Below are positions 16,099 through 25,191 of a stretch of DNA of 64,000 nucleotides, one piece after another. Position 1 is the first letter of the stretch, and the number at the start of each line of letters is the position of its first letter. The translations under genes were made by a program, and so were the position numbers. Under the pieces are notes generated by a model. It saw only the letters and a program-made list of their open reading frames with translations. It searched no databases and was not told the DNA's origin. Origin of the DNA: Streptomyces sp. NBC_00448 (lineage in GTDB: Bacteria > Actinomycetota > Actinomycetes > Streptomycetales > Streptomycetaceae); assembly GCF_036014115.1 (NCBI RefSeq), contig NZ_CP107913.1, forward strand, positions 4,883,001 through 4,947,000, in the 5' to 3' direction.

Positions 16099-18261
16099 AT
16101 GGACACACGGTCGTACGTACGGCAACCGGGCGCCCGGCCGCCCGGGTCGCGTTGGCGTCGGGTCGGGACGCGTCCGTTCGCGGCGCGGGCGGCCTGGTCC
16201 TGGCCGCGGCGCGCGGCGGCGCTGCTCGTGGGGCTCGGCGCGCTGGTCGGGCTGCTGCTCGGCACGGCGGTGCCCGCCTCGGCGCACGCCGCCCTGATCC
16301 GTACCGACCCGGCCGACGGGTCGGTGGTCAAGACGGCGCCGCAGCGGGTGGTGCTCACCTACTCCGAGGGCGTGCTGCTGTCCGACGACTCGCTGCGGGT
16401 GCTCGACCCGCACGGCACCAACGTCGCCGTCGGCACCCCGGGCCACGCCCAGGGCAAGGACTCCGGCGCCACCTCGACCGTCGCCCTCAAACCGGGCCTG
16501 GGCGACGGCACCTACACCGTGGCCTGGCGGGCGATCTCCCAGGACAGCCACCCCGTCGCCGGCGCCTTCACCTTCTCCATCGGCGCCCCCTCCAGGACGG
16601 ACGTCGACCTGTCCGGCGTCGCGGCGCGCGGCGGCGGCGCGGCCGGCACCCTGTACGGCGTCGGCCGCTACGTCGCGTACGCCGGCTTCGCACTGCTGGT
16701 CGGCGCCTCGGTGTTCCTCTCGGTGTGCTGGCCGCGCGGCGCGCTGCTGCGCCCGCTCCAGCGGATCGCGGCGACCGGCTGGGTGGCGATGGCCGCCTCC
16801 ACGATCGCGTTGCTGCTGCTGCGCGGGCCGTACGTCAACGGCAAGGGGCTCGGGCAGGCGCTCGACCTCGGGGTGATGCGCGACCAGCTCCAGACCAGAC
16901 CCGGGGCGGCGCTGCTGTCCCGGCTGCTGCTGCTCGCGGCCGCCGCGGTGTTCCTGGCGGTGCTGTTCGGGTCGTACGCCAGACGGGAGGACCCGGAGGA
17001 ACGCGCGGACCTCGCCTGGGGGCTGGGCATCGGCGGCACCGTGATCGCGGTCGGCATCGCGGCGACCTGGGCGATGGCCGAGCACGCCTCGGTGGGCATC
17101 CAGCACCAGGTCGCGATGCCGGTCGACGTGGTCCACCTGCTGTCCATGGCGGTCTGGCTGGGCGGTCTGATCACCTTGCTGACCGCGCTGTGGGCTCCCT
17201 CGGTCGCGAGCCGCCCGATCGAGGCGTACGCGGTGCGCCGCTTCTCGCTGATCGGGCTCACCGCGATCACGCTGCTGGTCGGCACCGGCGTCTACCAGGC
17301 GTGGCGGCAGATGGGCAGTTGGCGGGCCTTCACCGGCACCTCCTACGGGCGGACGCTGCTGATCAAGATCGGGCTGGTGTGCGCGCTGGTGGCCATCGCC
17401 TGGTTCTCCCGGCGCTGGACCGCGCGGCTCGGGCAGGCACCGGCCACGGCTTCGGCTTCGGGCTCCGCTTCGGCGTCGGCTTCGACCACGGCTTCCGCTT
17501 CCGCGGCGGCCACGGCCTCGGCCGGCACCGTGGTGGCGCAGGGCGTACGCGAGCCGGTGGCGGCGGCCACGGACCGTACGGACGGGACCGCCGCGACCGC
17601 GGGCGCCAAGGCGGGTGCGGCGTCCGGAAGCGGCGGTGCGGGTGGGGCCGACAACGCCCGGGCCGCGCAACTGCGCCGGCAGCAGGCCGCCCGTAGCGCG
17701 GCGCGGGCCAGGAAGGTCCTGGACGCCGACCCCTTCCGCGGCGCGCTGCGCCGCTCGGTACTGGCCGAGGCGGCGGTGGCCGTGGTGCTGCTCGGGGTGA
17801 CCACGATCCTGTCCGGCTCCCAGCCGGGGCGGGCCGCGGAGGAGCAGAAGGCCCTGGCACCCGCACCGTCCGCGTCCTCGGGCACAGGCACGGGCACCGC
17901 ACCCTCGGGGCAGGGCCGGATCGCGGTCACGGTGCCGTACGACACCGGCGGCCCGAAGGGGAAGGGCACCGCGGAGATCACGGTGACCCCCGGGCGGGCC
18001 GCGACCCCCAACCAGGTGCAGTTGGTGATCAACGGCGCGGCCGGCACCCCGGTCGACGTGCCCGAGGTGCGGCTGGCGTTCACGCTGCCCGCACAGAACC
18101 TCGGCCCGATCCCGATCACGCTCACGCACGTGGGCACCGGCAAGTGGACGGCGAGCGCGGCGCAGTTGCCGCTGCCCGGCACCTGGCAGATGTCGGTCAC
18201 CGTCCGCACCTCGGACATCGACGAGGTGACGGAGACGAAGAATGTGAAGGTCACGTCGTGA
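16099..18261 (+). CDS. CopC-CopD fusion copper import/resistance protein (YcnJ-like)
   Basis: The protein has 720 residues. A long signal sequence ends at ASA, leaving His63 as the first residue of a CopC domain (HAALIRTDPADGS), which also contains DSHPVAGAFTFS near its end. A CopD domain with about eight membrane helices follows (about 185-450; motifs MAEHASVGIQHQVAMPVDVVH). After a long low-complexity Ser/Ala/Thr linker (about 452-530) comes one more helix and a C-terminal extracellular beta domain with a PVDVPEVRLAF segment, like YtkA/FixH-type domains. It is probably a copper importer receiving metal from CopC or YcnI. The start is 7 bp after the PCuAC stop, and the stop overlaps the DyP GTG. 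Confidence 0.93.
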   Translation: MDTRSYVRQPGARPPGSRWRRVGTRPFAARAAWSWPRRAAALLVGLGALVGLLLGTAVPASAHAALIRTDPADGSVVKTAPQRVVLTYSEGVLLSDDSLRVLDPHGTNVAVGTPGHAQGKDSGATSTVALKPGLGDGTYTVAWRAISQDSHPVAGAFTFSIGAPSRTDVDLSGVAARGGGAAGTLYGVGRYVAYAGFALLVGASVFLSVCWPRGALLRPLQRIAATGWVAMAASTIALLLLRGPYVNGKGLGQALDLGVMRDQLQTRPGAALLSRLLLLAAAAVFLAVLFGSYARREDPEERADLAWGLGIGGTVIAVGIAATWAMAEHASVGIQHQVAMPVDVVHLLSMAVWLGGLITLLTALWAPSVASRPIEAYAVRRFSLIGLTAITLLVGTGVYQAWRQMGSWRAFTGTSYGRTLLIKIGLVCALVAIAWFSRRWTARLGQAPATASASGSASASASTTASASAAATASAGTVVAQGVREPVAAATDRTDGTAATAGAKAGAASGSGGAGGADNARAAQLRRQQAARSAARARKVLDADPFRGALRRSVLAEAAVAVVLLGVTTILSGSQPGRAAEEQKALAPAPSASSGTGTGTAPSGQGRIAVTVPYDTGGPKGKGTAEITVTPGRAATPNQVQLVINGAAGTPVDVPEVRLAFTLPAQNLGPIPITLTHVGTGKWTASAAQLPLPGTWQMSVTVRTSDIDEVTETKNVKVTS

Positions 18262-19601
18262 GTGCCACGAACAAGGCGGCGGGGCGCACCGCCGGACAGG
18301 CCGTCCGCAAGCCGGCCGAGCAGAACCCCGGGCAGGGCTCAGGGCAGGGCTCCGAGCAGGACGCGGCCCGGCCCGGGGTCAGCCGTCGGCGGCTGCTGGG
18401 CACCGCGGGCGCGGCCGGGGCGGCCGGGCTCGTGGTCGGCGGCGGTGCGGGCGCCGCCGTGGCGGCCGGCACCCGGGACGAGCCGACCGCGCTGACGACG
18501 GTCGGCTCGGCGCACATCCCGTTCGAGGGCACCCGGCAGGCCGGGATCGTGCAGCCCGCTCAGGCCCGCGGCCATCTGGCCGCCTTCGACCTGGTGGCCG
18601 GCGCGGACCGCCGTGCGGCGGCCGCGCTGCTGCGGCGCTGGTCGGACGCGGTGCGGGAGATGACCGCGGCCGGTCGCCCCGCCACCCCCGCGGCGTACGA
18701 CGACCAGGTCGCCGACGACGCGGGGCCGTCCTCGCTGACCGTCACCTTCGGGTTCGGGCGCAGCTTCTTCGGGCGGACCGGGCTGACGTCGAAGCTGCCG
18801 GCCGCGCTGGCGCCGCTGCCCGACTTCCCCTCGGACCACCTCGACCCCAAGCGCAGCAACGGCGACCTGTGGGTGCAGATCGGCGCCGACGACGCGCTGG
18901 TCGCCTTCCACGCGCTGCGGGTGCTGCAGAAGGCGGCGAGCGGCACCGCGACCGTGCGCTGGCAGATGAACGGGTTCAACCGCACCCCCGGTGCGACCGA
19001 CCGGCCCCGCACCGCGCGCAACCTCATGGGGCAGATCGACGGCACCAACAACCCCAAGCCGTCCGACCCGGACTTCGACAAGCGGATCTTCGTGCCGGCG
19101 ACCGGCATTCCCGACTGGATGGCGGGCGGCTCGTACGCGGTCGTCCGGCGGATCAGGATGCTGCTGGACACCTGGGACCGCCTGTCGGTGGCCGAGCAGG
19201 AGCGGGTGGTGGGGCGCCGCAAGTCCGACGGCGCGCCGCTGTCCGGCGGTGTCGAGACCACACCGGTGCAGCTCGACAAGATCAACCCGGACCGATCTCT
19301 GGCGATCGCGGGCGACGCCCACATCCGGCTGGCCGCCCCCGCGTCGAACAGCGGCGCGGCCATGCTGCGCCGCGCCTTCTCCTACCACGACGGCATCGGC
19401 ACCGACGGCACTCCGGACGCCGGGCTGCTCTTCGTCGCCTGGCAGGCCGACCCGCTGACGGGCTTCGTGCCGGTCCAGCGCAAGCTCGACGGCGCCGACG
19501 GGCTGTCCCGCTTCCTGCGCCACGAGACGAGCGGGCTCTTCGCGGTGCCGGGCGGGGCGGGGAAGGGGGAGTACGTCGGCCAGCGCCTGCTGGAGGGCTG
19601 A
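18258..19601 (+). CDS. Tat-exported DyP-type heme peroxidase (EfeB-like)
   Basis: The protein has 447 residues. A twin-arginine signal (SRRRLLGTAG, Arg43-45) and an Ala/Gly-rich hydrophobic stretch mark export of a folded enzyme. The DyP fold shows the GxxDG motif (GQIDGTNNP) with the catalytic aspartate, the proximal heme histidine (GDAHIRLA) and a downstream Arg in LRRAFSYHDG. EfeB/DtpA enzymes reduce peroxide. In S. lividans a DtpA of this operon works with SCO1 and the copper oxidase GlxA in development (from memory). The GTG start overlaps the CopC-CopD stop, so the peroxidase is coupled to the copper chaperone operon. It is the last gene of the cluster. Confidence 0.93.
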   Translation: MSATNKAAGRTAGQAVRKPAEQNPGQGSGQGSEQDAARPGVSRRRLLGTAGAAGAAGLVVGGGAGAAVAAGTRDEPTALTTVGSAHIPFEGTRQAGIVQPAQARGHLAAFDLVAGADRRAAAALLRRWSDAVREMTAAGRPATPAAYDDQVADDAGPSSLTVTFGFGRSFFGRTGLTSKLPAALAPLPDFPSDHLDPKRSNGDLWVQIGADDALVAFHALRVLQKAASGTATVRWQMNGFNRTPGATDRPRTARNLMGQIDGTNNPKPSDPDFDKRIFVPATGIPDWMAGGSYAVVRRIRMLLDTWDRLSVAEQERVVGRRKSDGAPLSGGVETTPVQLDKINPDRSLAIAGDAHIRLAAPASNSGAAMLRRAFSYHDGIGTDGTPDAGLLFVAWQADPLTGFVPVQRKLDGADGLSRFLRHETSGLFAVPGGAGKGEYVGQRLLEG

Positions 19602-19747
19602 CGAGCCGGCGGGCCCCGCAAGGCGGGAGGGCTGACGCGCGAGGGCCCGGCGCTGGGCGGTCGCGCGTCTCGTACGTTCGTGCGGAGCCTTGCGAACAAG
19701 CTTACGAGACGGACGGGGCCGCCCGTGTGGGCCGTTAGGCTGAACTC

Positions 19748-20677
19748 ATGTCGCCGGCGAGCCGTTACACGTATCTGGGACCTGAGGGCACCTTCACCGA
19801 GGCGGCGCTGCGCACGCTGCCCGAGTCCGCCACCCGCGAGCTGGTCCCGATGGTGTCGGTGGCCGCCGCGCTGGACGCGGTACGCACCGGTGAGGCGGGC
19901 GGCGCGCTGGTGCCGATCGAGAACTCGGTGGAGGGCGGCATCACCACCACCCTCGACGAGCTGGCGTTCGGCGCCCCGCTGATGATCTACCGCGAGGTGC
20001 TGCTGCCGATCGCGTTCGCCCTGCTGGTCCGGCCGGGCACGAAGCTGTCCGACGTGAAGACGGTGACCGGCCACCCGGCCGCCCAGGTGCAGGTCAGGCA
20101 GTGGTTGTCGAAGCACCTTCCGGACGCGGTGTGGGAGTCGGCCGCCTCGAACGCGGACGGCGCCCGGCTGGTCCAGGAGTCCCGCTACGACGGCGCCTTC
20201 GCCGGCGAGTTCGCCGCCCCGACGTACGGCCTCGAACCGCTGGCCACCGAGATCCACGACGCCTCGAACGCGACCACCCGCTTCGTGCTGGTCGGCAAGC
20301 CGGCCCGGCTGGCGGCGCCCACCGGCGCGGACAAGACGTCGGCGGTGTTCTGGCTGCGCGACGACCACCCCGGCGCGCTGCTCGACCTGCTCCAGGAGTT
20401 CGCGATCCGCGGGGTGAACCTGATGCGGATCGAGTCCCGGCCGACCGGTGAGGGCCTGGGGCAGTACTGCTTCTCGGTCGACGCCGAGGGCCACCTGACC
20501 GACCGGCGGGTGAGCGAGACGCTGCTCGGGCTGCACCGGCGCTGCCTGAAGGTGCGGCTGCTCGGGTCGTACCCGCGGGCCGACGGGATCGCGCCGGAGG
20601 TACGCCGCGGCGCGAGCGACGAGGAGTTCAGCAAGGCCGCGGACTGGCTGAACCGGGCGCTCGACGGGCGCGCCTGA
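19748..20677 (+). CDS. pheA: Prephenate dehydratase
   Basis: This 309-residue monofunctional cytoplasmic enzyme converts prephenate to phenylpyruvate in phenylalanine synthesis. The PDT domain starts YLGPEGTFTEAALRTL and carries PIENSVEGGI and the substrate-binding NATTRFVLVG motif. A C-terminal ACT domain (about 205-285, with GVNLMRIESRPT) would bind phenylalanine for feedback control. No chorismate mutase domain is fused, as usual in actinobacteria. It has its own 146-bp upstream spacer and is followed by the DnaA-box spacer and serS. Confidence 0.96.
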   Translation: MSPASRYTYLGPEGTFTEAALRTLPESATRELVPMVSVAAALDAVRTGEAGGALVPIENSVEGGITTTLDELAFGAPLMIYREVLLPIAFALLVRPGTKLSDVKTVTGHPAAQVQVRQWLSKHLPDAVWESAASNADGARLVQESRYDGAFAGEFAAPTYGLEPLATEIHDASNATTRFVLVGKPARLAAPTGADKTSAVFWLRDDHPGALLDLLQEFAIRGVNLMRIESRPTGEGLGQYCFSVDAEGHLTDRRVSETLLGLHRRCLKVRLLGSYPRADGIAPEVRRGASDEEFSKAADWLNRALDGRA

Positions 20678-21333
20678 GGCAGGCCCGCCGCCAAAATCCA
20701 GGCCCTGACATGACGGAAGGTGACCGCCCACCCGGTCGCCTGGCGTTCGCCTTGGCTTTGCCCACCAGCCATCTTGCGAGTTGTCCACCGAGTTATCCAC
20801 AGGCTCGGCGCACGGCCTGTGGGTAACTGGGGACAAGTCGACAGAGGAAGCCGACCAAGTCGACAAATTGGTACACAGACACCAAGTCGCCCCGGAGGGC
20901 GACACCTCACCCCGCGTCACCCCAAATCCCCCTCGCCATCCTCCCGGGGGAACGCATCTCACTCGAAAGGGAGTGTGGAACGGGTTTGCGCGGGGAATCC
21001 ATAGCCGGACACAGAGCCCGGGAAATGATCTCGCCACTTCTCCACAGATCTTCCCCACAACCTGTGGACAACCGGCCGGGATTTCCCCACTCCCTGTGGA
21101 TAACTCGGCCGGAGAGGGGCTGGGAACGCCCCTGGCGCCACCCTCCGCTGTGGATCAACTCCGGTTCTCCACAGGCCGGCTGACCCCGGGGAGGGATGGT
21201 CGGAATTGCGTTGACGAACGACGTTATCGCCATCTTCTCCTCCTTCCTTCGCTTTTCCAGCGAACCGGACATTGCTCGCATTACGCCTTTAAGTTGTCGC
21301 CGCATCCGACCGCCGCCCGGTAGCCTGTGGACC
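20678..21333. other. 656-bp intergenic region between pheA and serS
   Basis: No protein gene is supported. It is unusually AT-richer and holds repeated TTATCCACA-like sequences (listed separately). The last 150 bp contain the serS leader, with TTGACG near 21210 as a possible -35 element. No T-box (specifier or antiterminator) structure was recognised. Confidence 0.5.
20781..21173. promoter_or_regulatory. Cluster of DnaA boxes
   Basis: At least three perfect boxes occur: TTATCCACA at 20793-20801, TTGTCCACA (minus) at 21063-21071 and TTATCCACA (minus) at 21095-21103. At least five near matches with one or two differences lie at 20781, 20818, 21038, 21051 and 21165, in both orientations. TTGTCCACA is the preferred Streptomyces box as I recall. 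No dnaA or dnaN gene is nearby, so this is not the usual oriC context. It resembles the extra DnaA-box clusters that titrate DnaA and tune initiation in Streptomyces. Confidence 0.8.
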
Positions 21334-22632
21334 GTGATTGACCTTCGTCTGCTTCGTGAGGACCCCGACCGAGTGCGCGCCTCGCAGCGCGCCCGTGGAG
21401 AGGACGTCGCGCTCGTCGACGCGCTGCTCTCCGCCGACGAGCGGCGCAGGTCCTCCAGTACCCGTTTCGACGAACTGCGCGCCGAGCAGAAGCAACTCGG
21501 CCGGCTGGTCTCCAAGGCGCAGGGCGACGAGCGGGCCGACCTGCTCAAGCGCACCAAGGAACTGGCCGATTCGGTCAAGTCCGCGGACGCCGAGCAGCAG
21601 GAGGCCGCCGAGCAGGCCCAGCAGCTTCTGCTGCGCCTGGGCAACGTGGTGCACCCGGACGTCCCGATCGGCGGCGAGGAGGACTTCGTCGTCGTCGAGA
21701 CCGTCGGCACCCCCCGGGACTTCTCCGCCGAGGGCTTCGCCCCCAAGGACCACCTGGAGCTGGGCGAGCTGCTCGGCGCGATCGACACCGACCGCGGTGC
21801 CAAGGTGTCCGGCTCGCGCTTCTACTACCTCACCGGCATCGGCGCGCTGCTGGAGCTGGCCCTGGTCAACGCCGCCATCGCGCAGGCCACCGCCGCGGGC
21901 TTCACCCCGATGCTCACCCCGAACCTGGTAAGGCCCGCCGCCATGGCGGGCACCGGTTACCTGGGCCAGGTCGAGGACGACGTGTACTACCTGGAGAAGG
22001 ACGACCTCTACCTGGTCGGCACCTCCGAGGTCCCGCTCGCCGCCTACCACATGGACGAGATCATCGAGGCGTCCAGGCTGCCGCTGCGCTACGCGGGCTT
22101 CTCCGCCTGCTACCGGCGGGAGGCCGGCTCGTACGGCAAGGACACCCGCGGCATCTTCCGGGTGCACCAGTTCGACAAGGTCGAGATGTTCGTCTACACC
22201 ACGCCGGAGGAGGCCGAGGCCGAGCACCAGCGGTTGCTGGCGTGGGAGAAGCAGTGGCTGACGTCGCTGGAGCTGCCGTTCCAGGTGATCGAGCTGGCCT
22301 CGGGCGACCTGGGCTCCTCGGCGTCGCGCAAGTTCGACTGCGAGGCGTGGATTCCGACCCAGGGCAAGTACCGCGAGCTGACCTCCACCTCCAACACCAC
22401 GCAGTTCCAGGCCCGGCGGCTCGGCATCCGGATGCGCGACAGCGACGGCACCCGGCCGTTGGCCACCCTCAACGGCACCCTGTGCGCGGTGACCCGCACC
22501 ATCGTCGCCCTGCTGGAGAACCACCAGCAGGCCGACGGCTCGGTCCGGGTGCCCGAGGTCCTGCGGCCTTACCTGGGCGGGCGCGACGTCCTGGAGCCCC
22601 CGGCCACCGGTGCGAACCCCGCCGCCAAGTGA
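21334..22632 (+). CDS. serS: Seryl-tRNA synthetase
   Basis: The protein has 432 residues. The N-terminal helical arm (about 30-105, Lys/Glu/Arg-rich coiled coil) grips the long variable arm of tRNA-Ser. The class II catalytic domain follows, with [10 protein letters not shown], motif 2 ([19 protein letters not shown]) and motif 3 ([16 protein letters not shown]). The serine and ATP site region [19 protein letters not shown] is intact. The GTG at 21334 gives the standard start ([18 protein letters not shown]). It overlaps the following HAD gene by 4 bp (GTGA), so the two are coupled. Confidence 0.97.
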   Translation: MIDLRLLREDPDRVRASQRARGEDVALVDALLSADERRRSSSTRFDELRAEQKQLGRLVSKAQGDERADLLKRTKELADSVKSADAEQQEAAEQAQQLLLRLGNVVHPDVPIGGEEDFVVVETVGTPRDFSAEGFAPKDHLELGELLGAIDTDRGAKVSGSRFYYLTGIGALLELALVNAAIAQATAAGFTPMLTPNLVRPAAMAGTGYLGQVEDDVYYLEKDDLYLVGTSEVPLAAYHMDEIIEASRLPLRYAGFSACYRREAGSYGKDTRGIFRVHQFDKVEMFVYTTPEEAEAEHQRLLAWEKQWLTSLELPFQVIELASGDLGSSASRKFDCEAWIPTQGKYRELTSTSNTTQFQARRLGIRMRDSDGTRPLATLNGTLCAVTRTIVALLENHQQADGSVRVPEVLRPYLGGRDVLEPPATGANPAAK

Positions 22633-23480
22633 CCGCCTCCGAGCCGGGTACGGCCGGCGGCTCCGCCACCGGGCCGCTGCCGTACCAGCTGGTCGCCACC
22701 GACCTGGACGGCACCCTGCTGCGCGAGGACAGCACCGTCTCGCGGCGGTCCCGCGCCGCGCTCGCCGCGGTGACCGCCGCGGGCGCGGCGCACATCATCG
22801 TCACCGGCCGCTCGGTGCCCTGGACCCGGCATGTCCTGGAGGACCTCGGTTACCAGGGGCTCGCCGTCTGCGGCCAGGGCGCGCAGGTGTACGACGCGGG
22901 CACGGGCCGGCTGCTCACCTCCGTGACGCTGGACCGCAAGCTCGCCGCGGTGGCACTGGCCAAGATCGAGGCGGAGGTCGGCCCGGTCGCCCTGGCGGCC
23001 AGCCGGGACGGCCTCGACGGCGAGGTGCTGGTCGGCAACGGATACATCTACAACCCCGAACTCCCGGTCATCCACATGACCGGCACCGACGTGCTGTGGG
23101 CCGAGCCCATCAACAAGCTCTACATCCAGCACCACGAACTCGACGACGACGCGCTCGCCGACGCAGCCCGCGCGGTCGCCGGCGACATGGTGGGCGTCGT
23201 CATGGCCGGGCAGGGCATCGTGGAACTGCTGCCCCTCGGTCTCACCAAGGCGACCGGGCTGTCGCTGGCCGCCCGGCGGCTGGGCGTCACCGCGGCGCAG
23301 ACCATCGCCTTCGGCGACATGCCCAACGACGTGCCGATGTTCCGCTGGGCCGGGCACAGCGTGGCGATGGCCAACGCCCACCCTGACCTCAAGGCCGTGG
23401 CCGACGAGATCACGCTCTCCAACGACGAGGACGGCATCGCGGTGGTCCTGGAGCGGCTCATGGGCGCCGCCGCCTCCTGA
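22629..23480 (+). CDS. HAD-superfamily (Cof-type) phosphatase
   Basis: This 283-residue cytoplasmic protein has the HAD nucleophile motif DLDGTLL (Asp25, Asp27), motif II (IIVTGRS), Lys in the GLTKATGLS region and motif IV ([11 protein letters not shown]), with a type IIB cap between. Such enzymes dephosphorylate small sugar- or nucleotide-phosphates; the substrate is not predictable. The GTG overlaps the serS stop, so it is translated from the serS message. Its end overlaps the convergent rhomboid-like gene by 23 bp. A paralogue with a longer N-terminus is at 44950-46041. Confidence 0.92.
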   Translation: MTASEPGTAGGSATGPLPYQLVATDLDGTLLREDSTVSRRSRAALAAVTAAGAAHIIVTGRSVPWTRHVLEDLGYQGLAVCGQGAQVYDAGTGRLLTSVTLDRKLAAVALAKIEAEVGPVALAASRDGLDGEVLVGNGYIYNPELPVIHMTGTDVLWAEPINKLYIQHHELDDDALADAARAVAGDMVGVVMAGQGIVELLPLGLTKATGLSLAARRLGVTAAQTIAFGDMPNDVPMFRWAGHSVAMANAHPDLKAVADEITLSNDEDGIAVVLERLMGAAAS

Positions 23481-24315
23481 GGCACGCGGCCCGGGTCCGT
23501 ACGCAGGGGATTGCGGGGAGCGCCCACCGGCGGTCCCGGCGGCTGTCCTCCCACCCGGCCGCCCTTCCGTCGGCCGTACCGCTGTCGGCCGTACCGCTGT
23601 CGGATACCGGAGCGTGCGCGGCAGGGGTGGGCGGCAGCGGCGTCAGGGCGTAGCAGCACAGCCCGATCAGCACCGCCGTGAAGTGGCCGAGGTCGGTGAA
23701 GGTGTCACCGGCCACCAGGCGATAGCCGAAGAAGCCGATCAGCGCCACCGCGTAGGGCCGGCGGACGCGGCGCGGCAGCCGGTAGGTGAGGACCCCGGCG
23801 ACCCCGGCGAGGCCGTAGCTGACCCCGATGTCCACGGTGTGCGCCAGGGAGTGCGGCAGGCGGTTGTCCCGGATGTCGAGGAAGACCGCCTTCTGGCTGA
23901 GCAGCGTGGCGCCCACGTGCGCGACGGCTGCGGTCGCCAGCCAGCGCGCGGTGCCGAGCCAGCGTTCCGCGGTGGCGTGCACCACCTCGAAGAGCACCAC
24001 GTACACGGCGAGACCGGACGGACTCTGTATCCACAGCGCGCTGGCGATCAGCACCCGGATCGGATGCGCTCGCAGCTCCACCAGGTTGGTGCTGACATGG
24101 TGCAGTACGTGCGAGCGCACGTCCGCCGGCAGCAGCGCGGCGATCCCGCTGGTGAGCAGGATGATCAGCAGCCAAATGTGCGTGCCCGGGGTGGAGCGGA
24201 CCCAGGCGACAGCAGCGCGCCCCGCGTCGCCGGGTGTGACCCGGTGACACGGGGCGACCGATCCGGCGGCGCGGCCCTGAGGCGGCGGGGTGCTGTGCGA
24301 GGAGTCCTGGGCCAT
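23458..24315 (-). CDS. Rhomboid-like integral membrane protein
   Basis: This 285-residue protein has about six hydrophobic helices between residues 45 and 235 and a charged C-terminal tail containing a short tandem repeat (SGTADSGTADG). It matches my memory of actinobacterial rhomboid-like proteins. VSYGLAGVAG is in the place of the GxSG catalytic serine motif, and a His lies in DLGHFTAVLIG, so serine-His catalysis is possible but not certain because the motif reads GVSYG. It is on the opposite strand to serS-HAD and overlaps the HAD gene at the 3' end. It reads toward that gene, 73 bp after the ABC operon on the same strand, and may be part of the same transcript. Confidence 0.75.
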   Translation of the reverse strand: MAQDSSHSTPPPQGRAAGSVAPCHRVTPGDAGRAAVAWVRSTPGTHIWLLIILLTSGIAALLPADVRSHVLHHVSTNLVELRAHPIRVLIASALWIQSPSGLAVYVVLFEVVHATAERWLGTARWLATAAVAHVGATLLSQKAVFLDIRDNRLPHSLAHTVDIGVSYGLAGVAGVLTYRLPRRVRRPYAVALIGFFGYRLVAGDTFTDLGHFTAVLIGLCCYALTPLPPTPAAHAPVSDSGTADSGTADGRAAGWEDSRRDRRWALPAIPCVRTRAACLRRRRRP

Positions 24316-24387
24316 CCCCTCCAGTCTCGGACGGTTCGCTGTGAGCCGCCGGATGGACGCACTGGCCGGGCGGGTGCGTTCGCCGCC

Positions 24388-25179
24388 TTACTCGTCGCCC
24401 ACCGGCTTCAGGGTGCTCAGCCGGCGCGCCGCGTACCAGGTGGCCGCGACCGTGACCACGATCAGCAGGATGATCCCGGTCGGCAGCGACACCGCCGAGC
24501 TGACCAGGTCGCCGTGCGCGGCCTTCGCCCCGACAGCGAGCGCCCACTGCTGCACGCTGAGCGTCTGGGCGCCGGACACGAGGTTGCCGATCACCGTCTC
24601 CCACACCAGCGCGTAGACCAGGCCGACGACGACCGCGTGCCGGGTGAACACCCCGAGCAGCAGGAAGATCGCCGAGTAGGCGACGGACGCGACCGCGGTG
24701 GCGATGCCGTAGGCCACCGCGATGTTCTGGCCGTTGGCGTTGAGCAGGTAACCCGCGAGCAGGGTGGGGATCGCGGAGAAGACGAGGGTGACGCCGATGG
24801 CGACGAGCAGCTTGGTGGAGATGATCGTGGAGCGCCTGATCGGCTTGGCGAGCAGGTAGACGATGGCGCCGTCGTCGATCTCGGGGCCGATCGCGCCGGT
24901 GCCGGCGATGACGCCGAGCAGCGGCAGCATGGAGCTGAGCGCGAAGCCCTGGAGTATGTCGTTGGCGGTGCCGTCGTCGGCGCCGGCCAGGGCGCGCACG
25001 GCGGCGCAGATTACCAGCAGCAGCGCGGGCAGCCCGAACAGCAGCAGGGCGCGGCGGCGGCCGAGCAGCGCGCGGTAGGTGAGCCTGGCCACGGTGGGGT
25101 GGTAGAACACCGGACCGCCGGTGCGGGGGGCCGCCGGCTTGGCGGCGGGCGCGTCGGGGAGCGCGGAGGTGGTGGACAT
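24388..25179 (-). CDS. ABC-2 type transporter permease
   Basis: This 263-residue integral membrane protein has six predicted helices. The EIDDGAIVYLLAKPIRRSTIISTK segment after the second helix is the signature of ABC-2 permeases of the NatB/YhaP kind (a coupling loop rich in polar residues, shown here only as the family signature). It is the last gene of a four-gene operon, 12 bp after the ATPase at 25192-26109, its probable partner. The substrate is not predictable from sequence. Confidence 0.88.
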   Translation of the reverse strand: MSTTSALPDAPAAKPAAPRTGGPVFYHPTVARLTYRALLGRRRALLLFGLPALLLVICAAVRALAGADDGTANDILQGFALSSMLPLLGVIAGTGAIGPEIDDGAIVYLLAKPIRRSTIISTKLLVAIGVTLVFSAIPTLLAGYLLNANGQNIAVAYGIATAVASVAYSAIFLLLGVFTRHAVVVGLVYALVWETVIGNLVSGAQTLSVQQWALAVGAKAAHGDLVSSAVSLPTGIILLIVVTVAATWYAARRLSTLKPVGDE

Positions 25180-25191
25180 GTCGGTCGCTCC

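Noticed and set aside
20678-21333. T-box leader for serS
   Set aside because: No specifier loop, antiterminator or conserved T-box core was seen. The repeats are DnaA boxes.
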